A stretch of DNA of 64,000 nt from Loktanella sp. PT4BL (GCF_003201935.1 NZ_QJJL01000002.1:310001-374000), one strand, 5' to 3'. Shown: positions 25,540-35,159, counted from the first letter of the stretch. Notes: generated by a model not told the origin, from the sequence alone. Numbers and translations are program-made.

Positions 25540-26694
25540 CTAAATGATCGGCAGTTCCGGCGCGGCACGGGTCGTCAGCAAACGCCCCCCTTCGGGTGTC
25601 ACCACGATGTTCTCTTCATGCACCATCATCAGCCCGTCACCGTAAGACACAGAGGGTTCCAATGTAATGACCATATTCTCTTGCAAGACCGTCGCATCAA
25701 AGCCCGCGAGCGAGGGTTGTTCGGTCAGTTGCAGTCCCAATCCGTGCCCCAAACGACCGATGTCACCCCCGCTGTCCTGTATCTCGGCGATCACTGCGTT
25801 CATTGCGGCACAAAGGGCCTGACAGGTGGTTCCGGGGCGCGCTGCGGCGATCCCTGCTTCTGTTGCGCGCCAGAGTACGTCATAGGCAAGTTTGGCCATG
25901 TCATCGGCCCGCCCGATTGCCCAGTTGCGATCAAAATCGCAATAATAGCCGTCGCAGACCATGCCACTGTCCAGCATCAGGATATCGCCCTTGGCAAGCG
26001 GTGTGCCGTCCGGCGGCGAGATGACATCCGCATAGCCCCCCTGTGCCGCCGCCCCCACCACATAGGGCGCGCCGTCGGCACCCTGTGCCAATGCGGCGCG
26101 CCGAAACTCGCGGAACACAGCATCGAGCGGCGTGCCTTCTTGTGCAAACGCGGGCACCTGCGCAAAGGTCGCCGACCCGATCGCGCAGACATGCGCAAGT
26201 TTCGCAATCTCGGCGTCAGATTTCACCATGCGCAGGCCTTGCACCAGCGGCCCCGCATCGGAGACCTGAATGCCCGGCAATCCCGCCATCAACCTGTTCC
26301 AATCTGCCAAAGGCATGCGCAGATGTGTCTCGTGGCCCAGCATGACCCCGATCTTTGTGCAAGGCGCCAACAGCTCAGTCAGCAAGCTGATCCCGTCATC
26401 CGCAGGACAAGGCGCGCACCACGTGCGGATGTCATCCACCCATGTCTGACGCATAAGAGCAGCGCCGATTTCAGGGATGATCGCGACGGGCTTGCCGGCT
26501 TGCGGCACAAAAACAAACCATGGCCGTGTCGGGCTTTGCCAGAACAGAGTTTGGAAGCCGGTGAAATAGGTGACCTCTGCTTCGGTCATCAGCAACAGGC
26601 CATCAAGTCCCTGCTCCGCCATCTTTTCCTGCGCGCGCGTTGTACGCGTGCGATATTCAGCCTCCGGAAACCCGCGTGTCGATGGTGCCGTCAT
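25540..26694 (-). CDS. M24-family Xaa-Pro-type peptidase / hydrolase
   Basis: A 384-residue pita-bread-fold metalloenzyme. All five metal ligands can be placed: Asp in MLDSGMVCDG, Asp in YYCDFDRNW, His in LGHGLGLQ, Glu in ITLEPSVS and Glu in VHEENIVV. The N-terminal creatinase-like domain (GFPEAEYRTRTTRAQEKMAE) is present. The real substrate is open: related roseobacter proteins include ectoine hydrolase (DoeA) and creatinase-like enzymes. It overlaps by 4 nt with the maleate-isomerase-family gene upstream and probably shares the TctABC operon, which suggests catabolism of an imported acid or amide (inference). Confidence 0.78.
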   Translation of the reverse strand: MTAPSTRGFPEAEYRTRTTRAQEKMAEQGLDGLLLMTEAEVTYFTGFQTLFWQSPTRPWFVFVPQAGKPVAIIPEIGAALMRQTWVDDIRTWCAPCPADDGISLLTELLAPCTKIGVMLGHETHLRMPLADWNRLMAGLPGIQVSDAGPLVQGLRMVKSDAEIAKLAHVCAIGSATFAQVPAFAQEGTPLDAVFREFRRAALAQGADGAPYVVGAAAQGGYADVISPPDGTPLAKGDILMLDSGMVCDGYYCDFDRNWAIGRADDMAKLAYDVLWRATEAGIAAARPGTTCQALCAAMNAVIAEIQDSGGDIGRLGHGLGLQLTEQPSLAGFDATVLQENMVITLEPSVSYGDGLMMVHEENIVVTPEGGRLLTTRAAPELPII

Positions 26695-27473
26695 CTGGGC
26701 ACCGTGCCTGATATCGCGCGCCCGCTGTGTTTGAAAATCTGGCCGAACCCCTGCAGGTCATCCATGATCCCTGCCCTGCGCAAACACGACCAGAATTGCG
26801 CCTGATTTGAGGTAATGACCGGCTTACCCACGATCTGTTCGATCTCGTCGACGACCTCAAGCGCGCGGATGCCGCTGCAGGACAGAAAAATCGCATCCGC
26901 ATCCGGGCGGTCGAGGTCCAGCGCAAACTGCTTCCAGTAATCGGGTGTGACACGGCCAAATTCAATGCCCGTTGCCAGTTGCAAACCCTGAATATCCAGC
27001 ACGTCAAAACCCGCTTGTGCCAGATAAGCGGCCTCGGCGGTGTTGATCTCGTCCAGATAGGGCGTGCCGACGACGATCTTTTGCGCGCCCACTTCACGCA
27101 ACGCATCCATCACACCGGTGACGATGCACATAGGCTGGGCCCATGGCGCACCTTTGCGGATTTCGCGAAAGACGCTTTGCTCGCCGCAGATAATCGAGCC
27201 GGAGGTACAGCAATAGCTGATCACCTCGGGGCGCATATCGGGCTGCAGGCGCGAGGCGGCATCGGCCATATCGTCGATGTGTCGCGCCAGCGTTTCATTG
27301 GTGGTGTGATCATCCGTTTTCAAACGGGTGAAATGGACGGCCACACCATCGGGGGCCATATCCATGCAATCGGCCTCGCAGGCCAGATCAGTGGACATCA
27401 GGATAAATCCCAGCCGCGCGCGATGGTGGCGGCCTGCGTCCATTTCGGGTGTACGGGGTTTGGACAGGATCAT
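26691..27473 (-). CDS. Maleate cis-trans isomerase / arylmalonate decarboxylase family (Asp/Glu racemase fold)
   Basis: A 260-residue protein with the two Cys-containing motifs of this superfamily: ISYCCTSGSIICGEQS (first catalytic Cys) and AIFLSCSGIRALEVVDE (second Cys). KIVVGTPYLDEINTAEAAYL fits the maleate isomerase branch. It likely isomerises or decarboxylates a small dicarboxylic acid. ATG 27473 was chosen over the TTG two codons upstream. The gene lies between TctA and the M24 hydrolase and overlaps the latter, so transport and processing of one substrate are probably linked. Confidence 0.78.
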   Translation of the reverse strand: MILSKPRTPEMDAGRHHRARLGFILMSTDLACEADCMDMAPDGVAVHFTRLKTDDHTTNETLARHIDDMADAASRLQPDMRPEVISYCCTSGSIICGEQSVFREIRKGAPWAQPMCIVTGVMDALREVGAQKIVVGTPYLDEINTAEAAYLAQAGFDVLDIQGLQLATGIEFGRVTPDYWKQFALDLDRPDADAIFLSCSGIRALEVVDEIEQIVGKPVITSNQAQFWSCLRRAGIMDDLQGFGQIFKHSGRAISGTVPR

Positions 27474-27532
27474 GCCCAAGTGTTAGGTCGCCACGCGCAG
27501 ATTCCAAAACGAAATCTGCGCGCCTGCTATAA

Positions 27533-29056
27533 TCAATCGCCGTCGGCGACACCTTCCGCCCGCTTGCGCGCACGGCGTGCACGGTAACTTGGCAAAAGCA
27601 CCAGCAGAAGGGCCAAAACCAGCAGGCCCAATGTCATCGGACGCTCAAGGATAAAGCCAAGCCCCTGATAAAGCTGCATGGAGCGCGCAAAGTTGTCTTC
27701 CAGCATCGTGCCAAGGATGAACCCGATCAAAAGCGGTGCCAGCGGATAATCCGCAAACCGCAGGATCGTGGCGACCACACCAAAGCCCACAAGGATCAAG
27801 AGCTCGGTCGCGTTATTCTGCCCGATATAGGCCCCCATCAGCGTAAAAAACAGAATGAAGGGGATCAGGTAGTTGCGCGGGATCGAGAGGATCTTGGCGA
27901 TATAGGGGATCAGCGGCAGGTTCAGCACCAAGAGCACCAGATTGCCGATGAACATCGAGATAATGACAGCCCAGAAAATCTCGGGCGTGTCCGTCATCAG
28001 ACGCGGACCGGGGGTGACATTCAATGCAATCAGCGCGCCCAGCAGGATCGCTGTGGTTCCCGACCCCGGAATACCCAAGGTCAACAGCGGCACAAATGAT
28101 CCGGTACAGGCCGCGTTATTGGCTGTTTCCGGCGCAGCGAGGCCTTTGATCGACCCTTTGCCGAATTCGGCCTGCTCTTCGCCTTTGGCAAGGTTGCGTT
28201 CCACAGCATAGCCGAGGAAAGACGCAATCGTCGCCCCTGCACCGGGCAAAACGCCGATGAAAAAGCCTTGGACAGACTGACGCCCGATCACCGGCAACAT
28301 TGCCCGCCCTTCGGCGCGCGAAAAGCGCAGATTGGTGATCTTGTTGCTACCGCCTTCGGCATTGCTGGCCCCGCGTGCGGGGTTCAGCACAAGAAAAAGC
28401 GCCTCTGGCAGGGCAAACATCGCCATCGCCAGTGTGATAAAGCTGATGCCGGACTGCAGGTCCATCATGCCCATGGTAAAGCGCGGCATGCTGAACAATG
28501 CGCCCTCGCCCACGGTGGCAAGGATCAGACCCAGCAGGGTCATCATCAGCGCCTTACCCACTTGCCCTGTGCCGGCGAAGGCTGCGATGGCCGACAGACC
28601 AACGACCATCAGCGCAAAATACTCGGCCGAATGGAACAAGAGCGCAACGGATGAAAGCGCGGGTGCAAAAACCATCAAAAGGATCGCCCCGATCGTACCG
28701 CCCGCAAAGCTACTGACGGCCGCGATGGTCAGCGCCTTGCCAGCCTGCCCCTTGCGCGCCATCGGATAGCCGTCAAAGCTGGTGGCGACGGTCCCTGCCA
28801 CGCCGGGCGCATTCAGCAGGATCGACGAGGTCGAGCCGCCAAAGATCGCACCGTAATAGACGCCGGCCAACAGGATCAGCGCCGCGGCCGGATCACCCAA
28901 GGTAATCGCCACCGGGATCATGATGGCGATAATCGACATCGGCCCCAGACCCGGCAACATGCCGATGAATGTTCCGATCAGACAACCGAACACCACCATA
29001 AGGATGTTCTGCACGGAAAAGGCCGCTTCAAGGCCAATCAAAATTCCTTCAAGCAT
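27533..29056 (-). CDS. tctA: Tripartite tricarboxylate transporter, large membrane subunit TctA
   Basis: A 507-residue inner-membrane protein with about 10-12 hydrophobic helices. Signature blocks include GTFIGMLPGLGPMSIIAIMI and, in the second repeat, GFFIGVLPGAGATIASFLGY, typical of the inverted-repeat TctA family, followed by NNAACTGSFVPLLTLGIPGS. It forms the sodium-coupled channel with TctB and receives substrate from TctC. It lies 3 nt downstream of tctB. A charged cytoplasmic C-terminal tail (YRARRARKRAEG) ends the protein. Confidence 0.95.
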   Translation of the reverse strand: MLEGILIGLEAAFSVQNILMVVFGCLIGTFIGMLPGLGPMSIIAIMIPVAITLGDPAAALILLAGVYYGAIFGGSTSSILLNAPGVAGTVATSFDGYPMARKGQAGKALTIAAVSSFAGGTIGAILLMVFAPALSSVALLFHSAEYFALMVVGLSAIAAFAGTGQVGKALMMTLLGLILATVGEGALFSMPRFTMGMMDLQSGISFITLAMAMFALPEALFLVLNPARGASNAEGGSNKITNLRFSRAEGRAMLPVIGRQSVQGFFIGVLPGAGATIASFLGYAVERNLAKGEEQAEFGKGSIKGLAAPETANNAACTGSFVPLLTLGIPGSGTTAILLGALIALNVTPGPRLMTDTPEIFWAVIISMFIGNLVLLVLNLPLIPYIAKILSIPRNYLIPFILFFTLMGAYIGQNNATELLILVGFGVVATILRFADYPLAPLLIGFILGTMLEDNFARSMQLYQGLGFILERPMTLGLLVLALLLVLLPSYRARRARKRAEGVADGD

Positions 29057-29059
29057 TGC

Positions 29060-29557
29060 CTACATCCCCATGAAAAACGGAAAGGGCCGCAAGAAGATGC
29101 CAAGCACCTCTTGGACCAGATACCACACAAAACCTGTGGCGAAGACCGCAACGGGGATCATGATGTGAAACTTGCGCTCACCCAGGATCGCGCTGCCGGC
29201 CACCAGAAAGACGGTGGTCGAGATCAGAAAACCCGCAGGCCGCAGCATCAGCGCGTAAAGCACCATCAGCGCCAGCAGCATCAGCGCCTGACCGAGTTTG
29301 TATTCATGCAAACGGCGATAGTTGATTTCAGTGGCCGAGGGGCCCGCGTCGCTGTCGTCGGTCTTTTCCAGACCCAAAAGCACAACCAGACCAACGATAA
29401 TCCCGAGAACGGCCAGCACCTTTGGAAAGGTCGAGGGCCACACAGGGTTACGTTGCATAAAGGGGGGAAGAAGCTGATCCATCGTAAAGAATGCGGCATA
29501 GCCATAAACGCAGCAAAATAAGACAAAGATCAGCGCGATCCAACGATCCAGCGCCAT
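29060..29557 (-). CDS. tctB: Tripartite tricarboxylate transporter, small membrane subunit TctB
   Basis: A 165-residue protein with four hydrophobic segments (about 8-26, 42-60, 95-130 and 140-162), the TctB topology. It associates with TctA in the inner membrane. The N-terminus is MALDRWIALIFVLFCCVYGY. Positioned between tctC (79 nt) and tctA (3 nt). It is poorly conserved in sequence, as usual for TctB, so the call rests on topology and neighbours. Confidence 0.88.
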   Translation of the reverse strand: MALDRWIALIFVLFCCVYGYAAFFTMDQLLPPFMQRNPVWPSTFPKVLAVLGIIVGLVVLLGLEKTDDSDAGPSATEINYRRLHEYKLGQALMLLALMVLYALMLRPAGFLISTTVFLVAGSAILGERKFHIMIPVAVFATGFVWYLVQEVLGIFLRPFPFFMGM

Positions 29558-29635
29558 GAATTCCCCTCCCTGAAAATTCGTGTAGTGAAACCGTCCCGCA
29601 TGATCGCGGGACGGTAAGGTATTGCGGCTTAGTTC

Positions 29636-30619
29636 TTAGAGAAAGCCGAGTGTCCGCATCAGGTCACCGATTTCCTTTTCCTGGTTGTCCAGGAATGCGC
29701 GGAAGTCTTCACCGTTGTTGTAGATGTTGACCCAGCCGTTACGCGCGCGGACTTCTTCCCACTCGGGTGTGTCGTACATCGCAGCAATGGCGGCCTGCAT
29801 TTTCGCAACCTGTTCGTCCGCCAAACCGGGTGCAGCAAAGAAGCCGCGCCAGTTGATGAATGTGGTATCGAGACCCTGCTCGACCATTGTGGGCGCGCTG
29901 TCATAGGCAGGTACACGCTCGGGGGATGTCACGCCGAGAATGCGGACTTCGCCCTGGTCGGCCAGCGCAATCGCCTCGGAAAAACCGGTTGAGAGCGCCT
30001 GGATTTCACCGGACAGCAGACCTGCCATGGCAGCGCCACCAGCGTCATATGGAATGTAGTTGAACGCTGTGGGGTCTTCGCCAGCGGCCTGCATTACAGA
30101 TGCCGCAACTAGGTGGTCAAGCCCGCCGGGCACAGACCCACCACCAACGGCGAAGCCCATGCCGTCTTCACGGTACGCAGCCAGCAGATCATCCATCGAC
30201 TGGATCGGGCTGTCGATGCTGACAACAATCGCCGCATAGTCACCAACGGTGCCGGCGATCAGTGTCAGGTCACGATAGCTTTGTGGAAACACGCCTGTGA
30301 GCGAGCGGATGATGATCGGTGTGGAATTCACCATCATGGTGTTCTGCAGTGATTCCGCATTTTCGATCAGGTGGGCAATCGCAACACCGCCCCCGCCACC
30401 GGACATGTTCTCGTAAGATGCGGTGCCGACAAGGCCGGAAGCAGTCAACGCCTCACCAGTGCCACGGGCAGTGCCATCCCAACCACCACCAGCGCCGCCG
30501 GGGATCAGGAAATTAATCTCGTCCATCACCTGATGGCCGCCAGCGGTTGCTGGGTTTGTAAAAGCGAGTGTGACGGCCGCAGCGGCCATCACGACCCGGC
30601 GGGTCATGTTCAATGTCAT
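29636..30619 (-). CDS. tctC: Tripartite tricarboxylate transporter substrate-binding protein TctC
   Basis: A 327-residue periplasmic protein with a signal peptide (cleavage near NPATAG). Family motifs: EINFLIPGGAGGGWDGTARG, GFAVGGGSVPGGLDHLVAAS, and NWRGFFAAPGLADEQVAKMQ. It captures a carboxylate for TctAB. ATG 30619 has GGGAGGAATACAG upstream; the frame opens five codons earlier. It is the first gene of the operon and divergent from tctD, whose product probably activates it. Confidence 0.95.
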   Translation of the reverse strand: MTLNMTRRVVMAAAAVTLAFTNPATAGGHQVMDEINFLIPGGAGGGWDGTARGTGEALTASGLVGTASYENMSGGGGGVAIAHLIENAESLQNTMMVNSTPIIIRSLTGVFPQSYRDLTLIAGTVGDYAAIVVSIDSPIQSMDDLLAAYREDGMGFAVGGGSVPGGLDHLVAASVMQAAGEDPTAFNYIPYDAGGAAMAGLLSGEIQALSTGFSEAIALADQGEVRILGVTSPERVPAYDSAPTMVEQGLDTTFINWRGFFAAPGLADEQVAKMQAAIAAMYDTPEWEEVRARNGWVNIYNNGEDFRAFLDNQEKEIGDLMRTLGFL

Positions 30620-30761
30620 CTGTATTCCTCCCATTTGACAGGCGCGGTTTCCCCGCCCATGCTAAATAACCGCATGCGAAGCTGACACGAGCCTGACACC
30701 AGATGAATTAATTCACGCACGTCCCGATTTGGGGCTGTGCGGACCGAGGAGAAACCGATCA

Positions 30762-31424
30762 ATGCGCTTTTTGCTCGTTGAGGATAACGAAGAACTGGGG
30801 GAGGCCGTGATCGCGCGCTTGTCGCTTGACGGACATGCTGTGGATCATGCCATGACATTGGCCGAGGCCGAGGAATGGCTGGCCATTGCGGACTATGACC
30901 TGATGCTGCTTGATGTGATGCTGCCCGATGGTGACGGTCGTGAATTTTTGCGCAAAACACGGACAGTCGAGCGACTTCCGGTGATTGTGCTCACCGCGCG
31001 CAGCCAAGTGTCCGACCGCGTGGATACGCTTGATATGGGCGCTGATGACTATATCACAAAACCATTTGATTTCGGTGAGTTAGAAGCCAGATGTCGTGCA
31101 GTTCTGCGCCGTCGCGGCACGCCGACACCCGCACTTATTCCGCTTGGCACGGCGCTCTTTGACCCGTCAGGCGGGACCCTGCAGCAAAACGGCGACACAA
31201 AGCCCCTGCGCAACCGCGAACTGCGCCTGCTCGAAGTCTTTGCGCGCAACAAGGGGCAAATCCTGTCCAAGACCCAACTGCTTGACCGCCTGTTCTCGCA
31301 GGATGCCGAAGTGAGCGAAAACGCAATCGAGGTTTATGTCGGCCGCCTGCGCAAGCGGCTTCAAGAGGCCGGGGTCGAGATCGAAACAGTGCGCGGTATC
31401 GGATACCGGATGACATGGCCATGA
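30762..31424 (+). CDS. tctD: OmpR-family response regulator (TctD-like)
   Basis: A 220-residue regulator with a receiver domain (MRFLLVEDNEELGEAVIARL, phospho-acceptor D51 in LMLLDVMLPDGDG, Lys in DYITKPFDFGE) and a winged-helix output domain (LRNRELRLLEVFARNKGQIL, AIEVYVGRLRKRLQ). The start has GAGGAGAAACC upstream. Divergent from tctC, and it overlaps the sensor-kinase gene by 10 nt. By analogy with TctDE it should activate tctCBA when the substrate is present. Confidence 0.92.
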   Translation: MRFLLVEDNEELGEAVIARLSLDGHAVDHAMTLAEAEEWLAIADYDLMLLDVMLPDGDGREFLRKTRTVERLPVIVLTARSQVSDRVDTLDMGADDYITKPFDFGELEARCRAVLRRRGTPTPALIPLGTALFDPSGGTLQQNGDTKPLRNRELRLLEVFARNKGQILSKTQLLDRLFSQDAEVSENAIEVYVGRLRKRLQEAGVEIETVRGIGYRMTWP

Positions 31425-32821
31425 GTACCATCAATTCGCTGCCGTTCTGGTGGCGCTCCATCGGCCAACGCCTGACGATCCTGCTTGCGGGTGTCGCGGC
31501 TGTGCTGGCTATCCTGTCATGGTGGACCGTTACGACCTTCGCACGCGAAGCGGCCGAACAGACCCAAGACAACGTGCTTGTCGCCTCGGCCACCACGATC
31601 GCCGAGGCGTTGCGCAGTGAACAGGGCACGATTCTGCTGGAACTGCCCTATTCAGCCTTTGCGATGCTGGATGCGATCGGTCAGGACCGCGTGTTCTACC
31701 GCGTGTCTGCTGAGGGTGTGACGCTGACCGGCTATGATGATCTGGCCGAACCCGTTAATCCGGTCGGCCGGCCCGGGGCTGCGACTGTCCGCACGATGAA
31801 TTATCGCGATGACATGGTCCGTGCGGTCACCGTCCAACGCACGGTTCTGGCAGGCCAACAGCCAGTCCCCGTTCTGGTCACTGTCGCTCAGACGCGTACA
31901 GGAGTAGAGGCGATTGGCTCTGAACTTTCACAAACAGCCGCAGGGCTTTCCGTGGCGCTCTTTGTGCTTGCCGTGGGGCTCGGGGCCGTTGCAGCGAGCA
32001 ACGCATTGAAGCCGCTTAACAGCTTTGCACAGGCCGTATCACGGCGCGGCCCGGCCGATTTGCGACCCTTGCGCCGCCAGGTTCCCGCGGAACTGTCACC
32101 ACTTTTGATTGCCCTCAACCGTCTGATGGAGCGGTTGGGACAATCCATCCGGCGGTCCGAGGAGTTTATTGCCGAAGCTGCGCACCGCGTCCGCACGCCC
32201 TTGGCGACGGTACGGGTGCAGGCAGAACTGGCGCTGCATACAGTTGAAAAAGAAGAAGAAAAACAAATGTTGCGACGGATTATCCGTGCAGTCGATGAAA
32301 GCTCACGCTCCGCCAGCCAGCTTCTGGATCATGCCACGGTCAGCTTTCGTGCCGATGCGCTGGCGCAGGACCACGTTGATCTGGCGGAACTGGCAGCGCG
32401 TGTGTCGGACGGGCTTGCACCGACCGCCGACATGAAAGACATCGCGATCATCCTGAATTGCCGCGGCCCCGCTGATGTGCGCGGTGATGCGATTTTGCTG
32501 GAAAGCGCGCTGCGCAATGTTCTGGACAACTCTGTCAAATATTCGCCTGCGGAAACCGACATCAATGTCACCCTTGACCGCATGGACGACAAATTCTGGC
32601 GCCTGACGGTGCGCGATCATGGGCGCGGGTTTTCCGCGCCCTCCTTACCGGATCTGACCGCGCGCTTTCAGCGCGGCACCAACGTCGATCAGGTGGTCGG
32701 ATCCGGCCTTGGGCTCACCATCGCAAAAGAAGTGCTTGATGCCCATGGTGGCCGTATCGAACTGACAATTCCCGAAGATGGAGCAGGCGCATGCGTTTCC
32801 CTGATCTTGCCCGCAGCCTGA
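31415..32821 (+). CDS. tctE: Sensor histidine kinase (TctE-like)
   Basis: A 468-residue inner-membrane kinase. TM1 lies at about 17-40 and TM2 at about 175-200, bracketing a periplasmic domain. This is followed by a HAMP-like linker and the DHp box AEAAHRVRTPLATVRVQAEL, where His is the phospho-site. The ATPase has the N box LRNVLDNSVKYSP and the G boxes DHGRGF and GSGLGLTIAKEV. It pairs with the regulator directly upstream. The end overlaps the periplasmic binding-protein gene by 31 nt, suggesting a three-gene sensing unit. Either ATG 31415 or ATG 31421 could start it. Confidence 0.92.
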   Translation: MAMSTINSLPFWWRSIGQRLTILLAGVAAVLAILSWWTVTTFAREAAEQTQDNVLVASATTIAEALRSEQGTILLELPYSAFAMLDAIGQDRVFYRVSAEGVTLTGYDDLAEPVNPVGRPGAATVRTMNYRDDMVRAVTVQRTVLAGQQPVPVLVTVAQTRTGVEAIGSELSQTAAGLSVALFVLAVGLGAVAASNALKPLNSFAQAVSRRGPADLRPLRRQVPAELSPLLIALNRLMERLGQSIRRSEEFIAEAAHRVRTPLATVRVQAELALHTVEKEEEKQMLRRIIRAVDESSRSASQLLDHATVSFRADALAQDHVDLAELAARVSDGLAPTADMKDIAIILNCRGPADVRGDAILLESALRNVLDNSVKYSPAETDINVTLDRMDDKFWRLTVRDHGRGFSAPSLPDLTARFQRGTNVDQVVGSGLGLTIAKEVLDAHGGRIELTIPEDGAGACVSLILPAA

Positions 32822-33843
32822 TTGCGGCAGCACTCTTGCACTGTCTGGGCGGGCCACTGGCCGCCTTGGAACTTGAAGACCAGAAATTCTACCCCGGCAC
32901 GGGTGAGGTTGTCCTCAAAGTGATCTCGACCGGTGACCTGGAGGTTTTCGAGCCCTTCATTCTGGCATTTCAGGCCGAAAACCCCACGATCGGTATCGAC
33001 TATTCGGTGACCTCAAGCGCCGAGTTGCATCGCGCCCTTACGCAGGGTGCGGTGTTTGATGTCGCCATTTCTTCGGCGATGGACCTGCAATTCCAACTGG
33101 CCAATGATGGTGCGGCACAGGCCTATACATCCCCCGTGACGCAGGCCCTGCCCGTCTGGGCACAATGGCGCAATCAGGTCTTTGCCTTCACTGCAGAACC
33201 CGCCGTCGCGGTCATCTCGCGCGAGACTTTCGCAGGTATCGAACGCCCAACAACACGCCAAGACCTGATCGCGCTGCTGCGCCAGAACCCCGAGATTTTT
33301 CAGGATGCGATTGGCACCTATGATGTCCGAAGTAGCGGTCTGGGGTATCTTTTCGCGACCCAAGAGGCCCGCAATTCCGATACCTACTGGCGGCTGTCCG
33401 AACTGATGGGTTTGCGGGGTGCAGCACTCTACTGCTGTTCGGCGCAGATGATCGATGATGTGGCCGCAGGCCGGTTGTCATTGGCCTATAACGTGCTGGG
33501 GTCCTATGCAGCCGAACGGATCGCACGTGATGACCGGTTGGAAATTCTGGACCTGCAGGATTATGCCACGGTCATGCTGCGTACAGCACTCATCCCTGCA
33601 ACGGCGACGGAGACGGCTAGCGCGGGGCTCTTTATCGACCGCCTTTTGCAGGAAGGGATGCGCGACGAGTCGCGCGTTTGGGCCCTGCCGCCTTTGGGCG
33701 CCGCCGAGACACCCGAAGCCCGCGCCTATGGCCCGATCCGGCTTGGCCCCGCACTCCTGGTTTATCTTGATCGGCTGAACAGAAACGCGTTTCTGAGCGC
33801 GTGGAGCGATGCCATGCTGCAGGACGCTGCGGACAATCCCTAG
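32791..33843 (+). CDS. Periplasmic binding protein co-transcribed with TctDE (putative sensing partner)
   Basis: A 350-residue type 2 periplasmic binding protein with a signal peptide (cleavage near ALA/LEL). Motifs: EVVLKVISTGDLEVFEPFIL, FDVAISSAMDLQFQLANDG, and RLSLAYNVLGSYAAERIARD. It resembles iron(III)-type extracellular solute-binding proteins, but no permease or ATPase lies near. It overlaps the kinase gene, so it is more likely an accessory that presents ligand to the TctE-like sensor than a transport component (inference). Its stop overlaps the convergent kinase gene by 4 nt (CTAG). Confidence 0.75.
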   Translation: MRFPDLARSLIAAALLHCLGGPLAALELEDQKFYPGTGEVVLKVISTGDLEVFEPFILAFQAENPTIGIDYSVTSSAELHRALTQGAVFDVAISSAMDLQFQLANDGAAQAYTSPVTQALPVWAQWRNQVFAFTAEPAVAVISRETFAGIERPTTRQDLIALLRQNPEIFQDAIGTYDVRSSGLGYLFATQEARNSDTYWRLSELMGLRGAALYCCSAQMIDDVAAGRLSLAYNVLGSYAAERIARDDRLEILDLQDYATVMLRTALIPATATETASAGLFIDRLLQEGMRDESRVWALPPLGAAETPEARAYGPIRLGPALLVYLDRLNRNAFLSAWSDAMLQDAADNP

Positions 33844-35159
33844 CGCGCCAGAACCAACTCGGCCTTTAACCCGCCGAGCCTTTCGCTCACCCCCAAGCGC
33901 AGGACCCCCCCATGGGTACGCGCGATATCGGCGACAATCGACAGGCCAAGGCCGACACCGCTGCCCTTGTCCTGATTGCGCGCCGGATCAAGGCGGACGA
34001 AGGGGCTCAGCGCCTCGTCATAGCGCTCTGGCGGAATGCCGGGACCGTCATCCTCAACCCAGAACCGGACCGCCCGATCCGTCACACTGACCCCGATTTC
34101 GGCCCGTGTGCCATAGCGCAGTGCATTGCCCACCAGATTGTCCATTGCACGGCGGATGGCCAATGGGCGAAGACTGACTTCTTCCTCCGCGCCCTCGATC
34201 CCCCCCAGCGTCACATTCTGCTGCATCCGCGTTGCATCAGCCAAGACGTCCTCGATAATGCGGCCCGGGATCGTTGGTTCAAGACTGTCGCCGGCATCGG
34301 TGCGGGCAAAATCCAGAAATGCGTCCAAGAGCCGCTCCATATCATCCACGTCATGCGTTAGCGGCGCTGCGTCCTCGGGGTCCAGCATCGAAAGCCCCAA
34401 CCGCAGGCGGGTCAGCGGTGTGCGCAGATCATGGCTGACCCCTGACAGCATCATTGTGCGGCTTTGGGTCTGGCGCTCGAGGCGGTTGCGCATATCGAGA
34501 AACGCCATTCCGGCAGCACGGACCTCAATTGCGCCGGTTGGTGTAAACGGGGTGATCCGGCCCTTGCCGTAATCCGTGGCAGCACGGGCCATGCGTTTGA
34601 TCGGACGGAGCTGGTTGCGCAAAAAGACATAGGCAATCGCCGTCATGATACCGCCCAATACGACCATGATCACCAGCAGTTGATGCGGATTTGAAGCAGA
34701 CACGCGCGCGCGCCGCAAATCCATGCGCAAGGGCCCGTGCCGGGTATCCACCCAAACCACCACCCTGCTACGCTGTTCCAGCGAGACAGCCAGAATACCA
34801 TTCACACCCGCGCGCAGCGTTTCAATGACCGTGCCGCCGGTGAGGTCTACAAAGGGAAGAATATCCTGCGTGATCAGATCATCCGCCGGCAAAACAGTGT
34901 CGATTTCCAAGGGCCCATCAATCCGCGCGAGGGCTGTGCGTGCGTCTGCAACTGTTGTCTCGGTATTTGCCGTATCCACCAAAAAGCGCAGTTCAATGTT
35001 GACGGCACTTGTCATCAGGCGGGTGACACCTTCAAAGTGGCGCTGGATAAAGACAACAGAGACAAGCAATTGCAGCAGCAGAATTGGCATAACCAAAATC
35101 AGCGCCGCGCGCGCGTAAATGCCTCTCGGCATGTATTTTTTGAGCCAACCAAAGAACAT
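33840..35159 (-). CDS. EnvZ-like sensor histidine kinase, orphan here
   Basis: A 439-residue kinase with TM1 at about 17-38, a periplasmic domain, TM2 near 160-180, HAMP (RNQLRPIKRMARAATDYGKG), the H box MLSGVSHDLRTPLTRLRLGL, the N box DNLVGNALRYGT, and G boxes VEDDGPGIP and GVGLGLSIVADIAR. This arrangement and the motif SHDLRTPLTRLRL are typical of EnvZ. No OmpR-type gene adjoins it: it converges with the binding-protein gene and is divergent from the hydrolase gene. The partner is therefore elsewhere, or is the TctD-like regulator (unlikely). Start MFFGWLKKYMPRGIYARAAL. Confidence 0.85.
   Translation of the reverse strand: MFFGWLKKYMPRGIYARAALILVMPILLLQLLVSVVFIQRHFEGVTRLMTSAVNIELRFLVDTANTETTVADARTALARIDGPLEIDTVLPADDLITQDILPFVDLTGGTVIETLRAGVNGILAVSLEQRSRVVVWVDTRHGPLRMDLRRARVSASNPHQLLVIMVVLGGIMTAIAYVFLRNQLRPIKRMARAATDYGKGRITPFTPTGAIEVRAAGMAFLDMRNRLERQTQSRTMMLSGVSHDLRTPLTRLRLGLSMLDPEDAAPLTHDVDDMERLLDAFLDFARTDAGDSLEPTIPGRIIEDVLADATRMQQNVTLGGIEGAEEEVSLRPLAIRRAMDNLVGNALRYGTRAEIGVSVTDRAVRFWVEDDGPGIPPERYDEALSPFVRLDPARNQDKGSGVGLGLSIVADIARTHGGVLRLGVSERLGGLKAELVLAR

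Noticed and set aside
25236-25568. N-terminal extension of GcvT by 111 codons
   Set aside because: The stretch is the tandem glycine riboswitch; the family start is at 25235.
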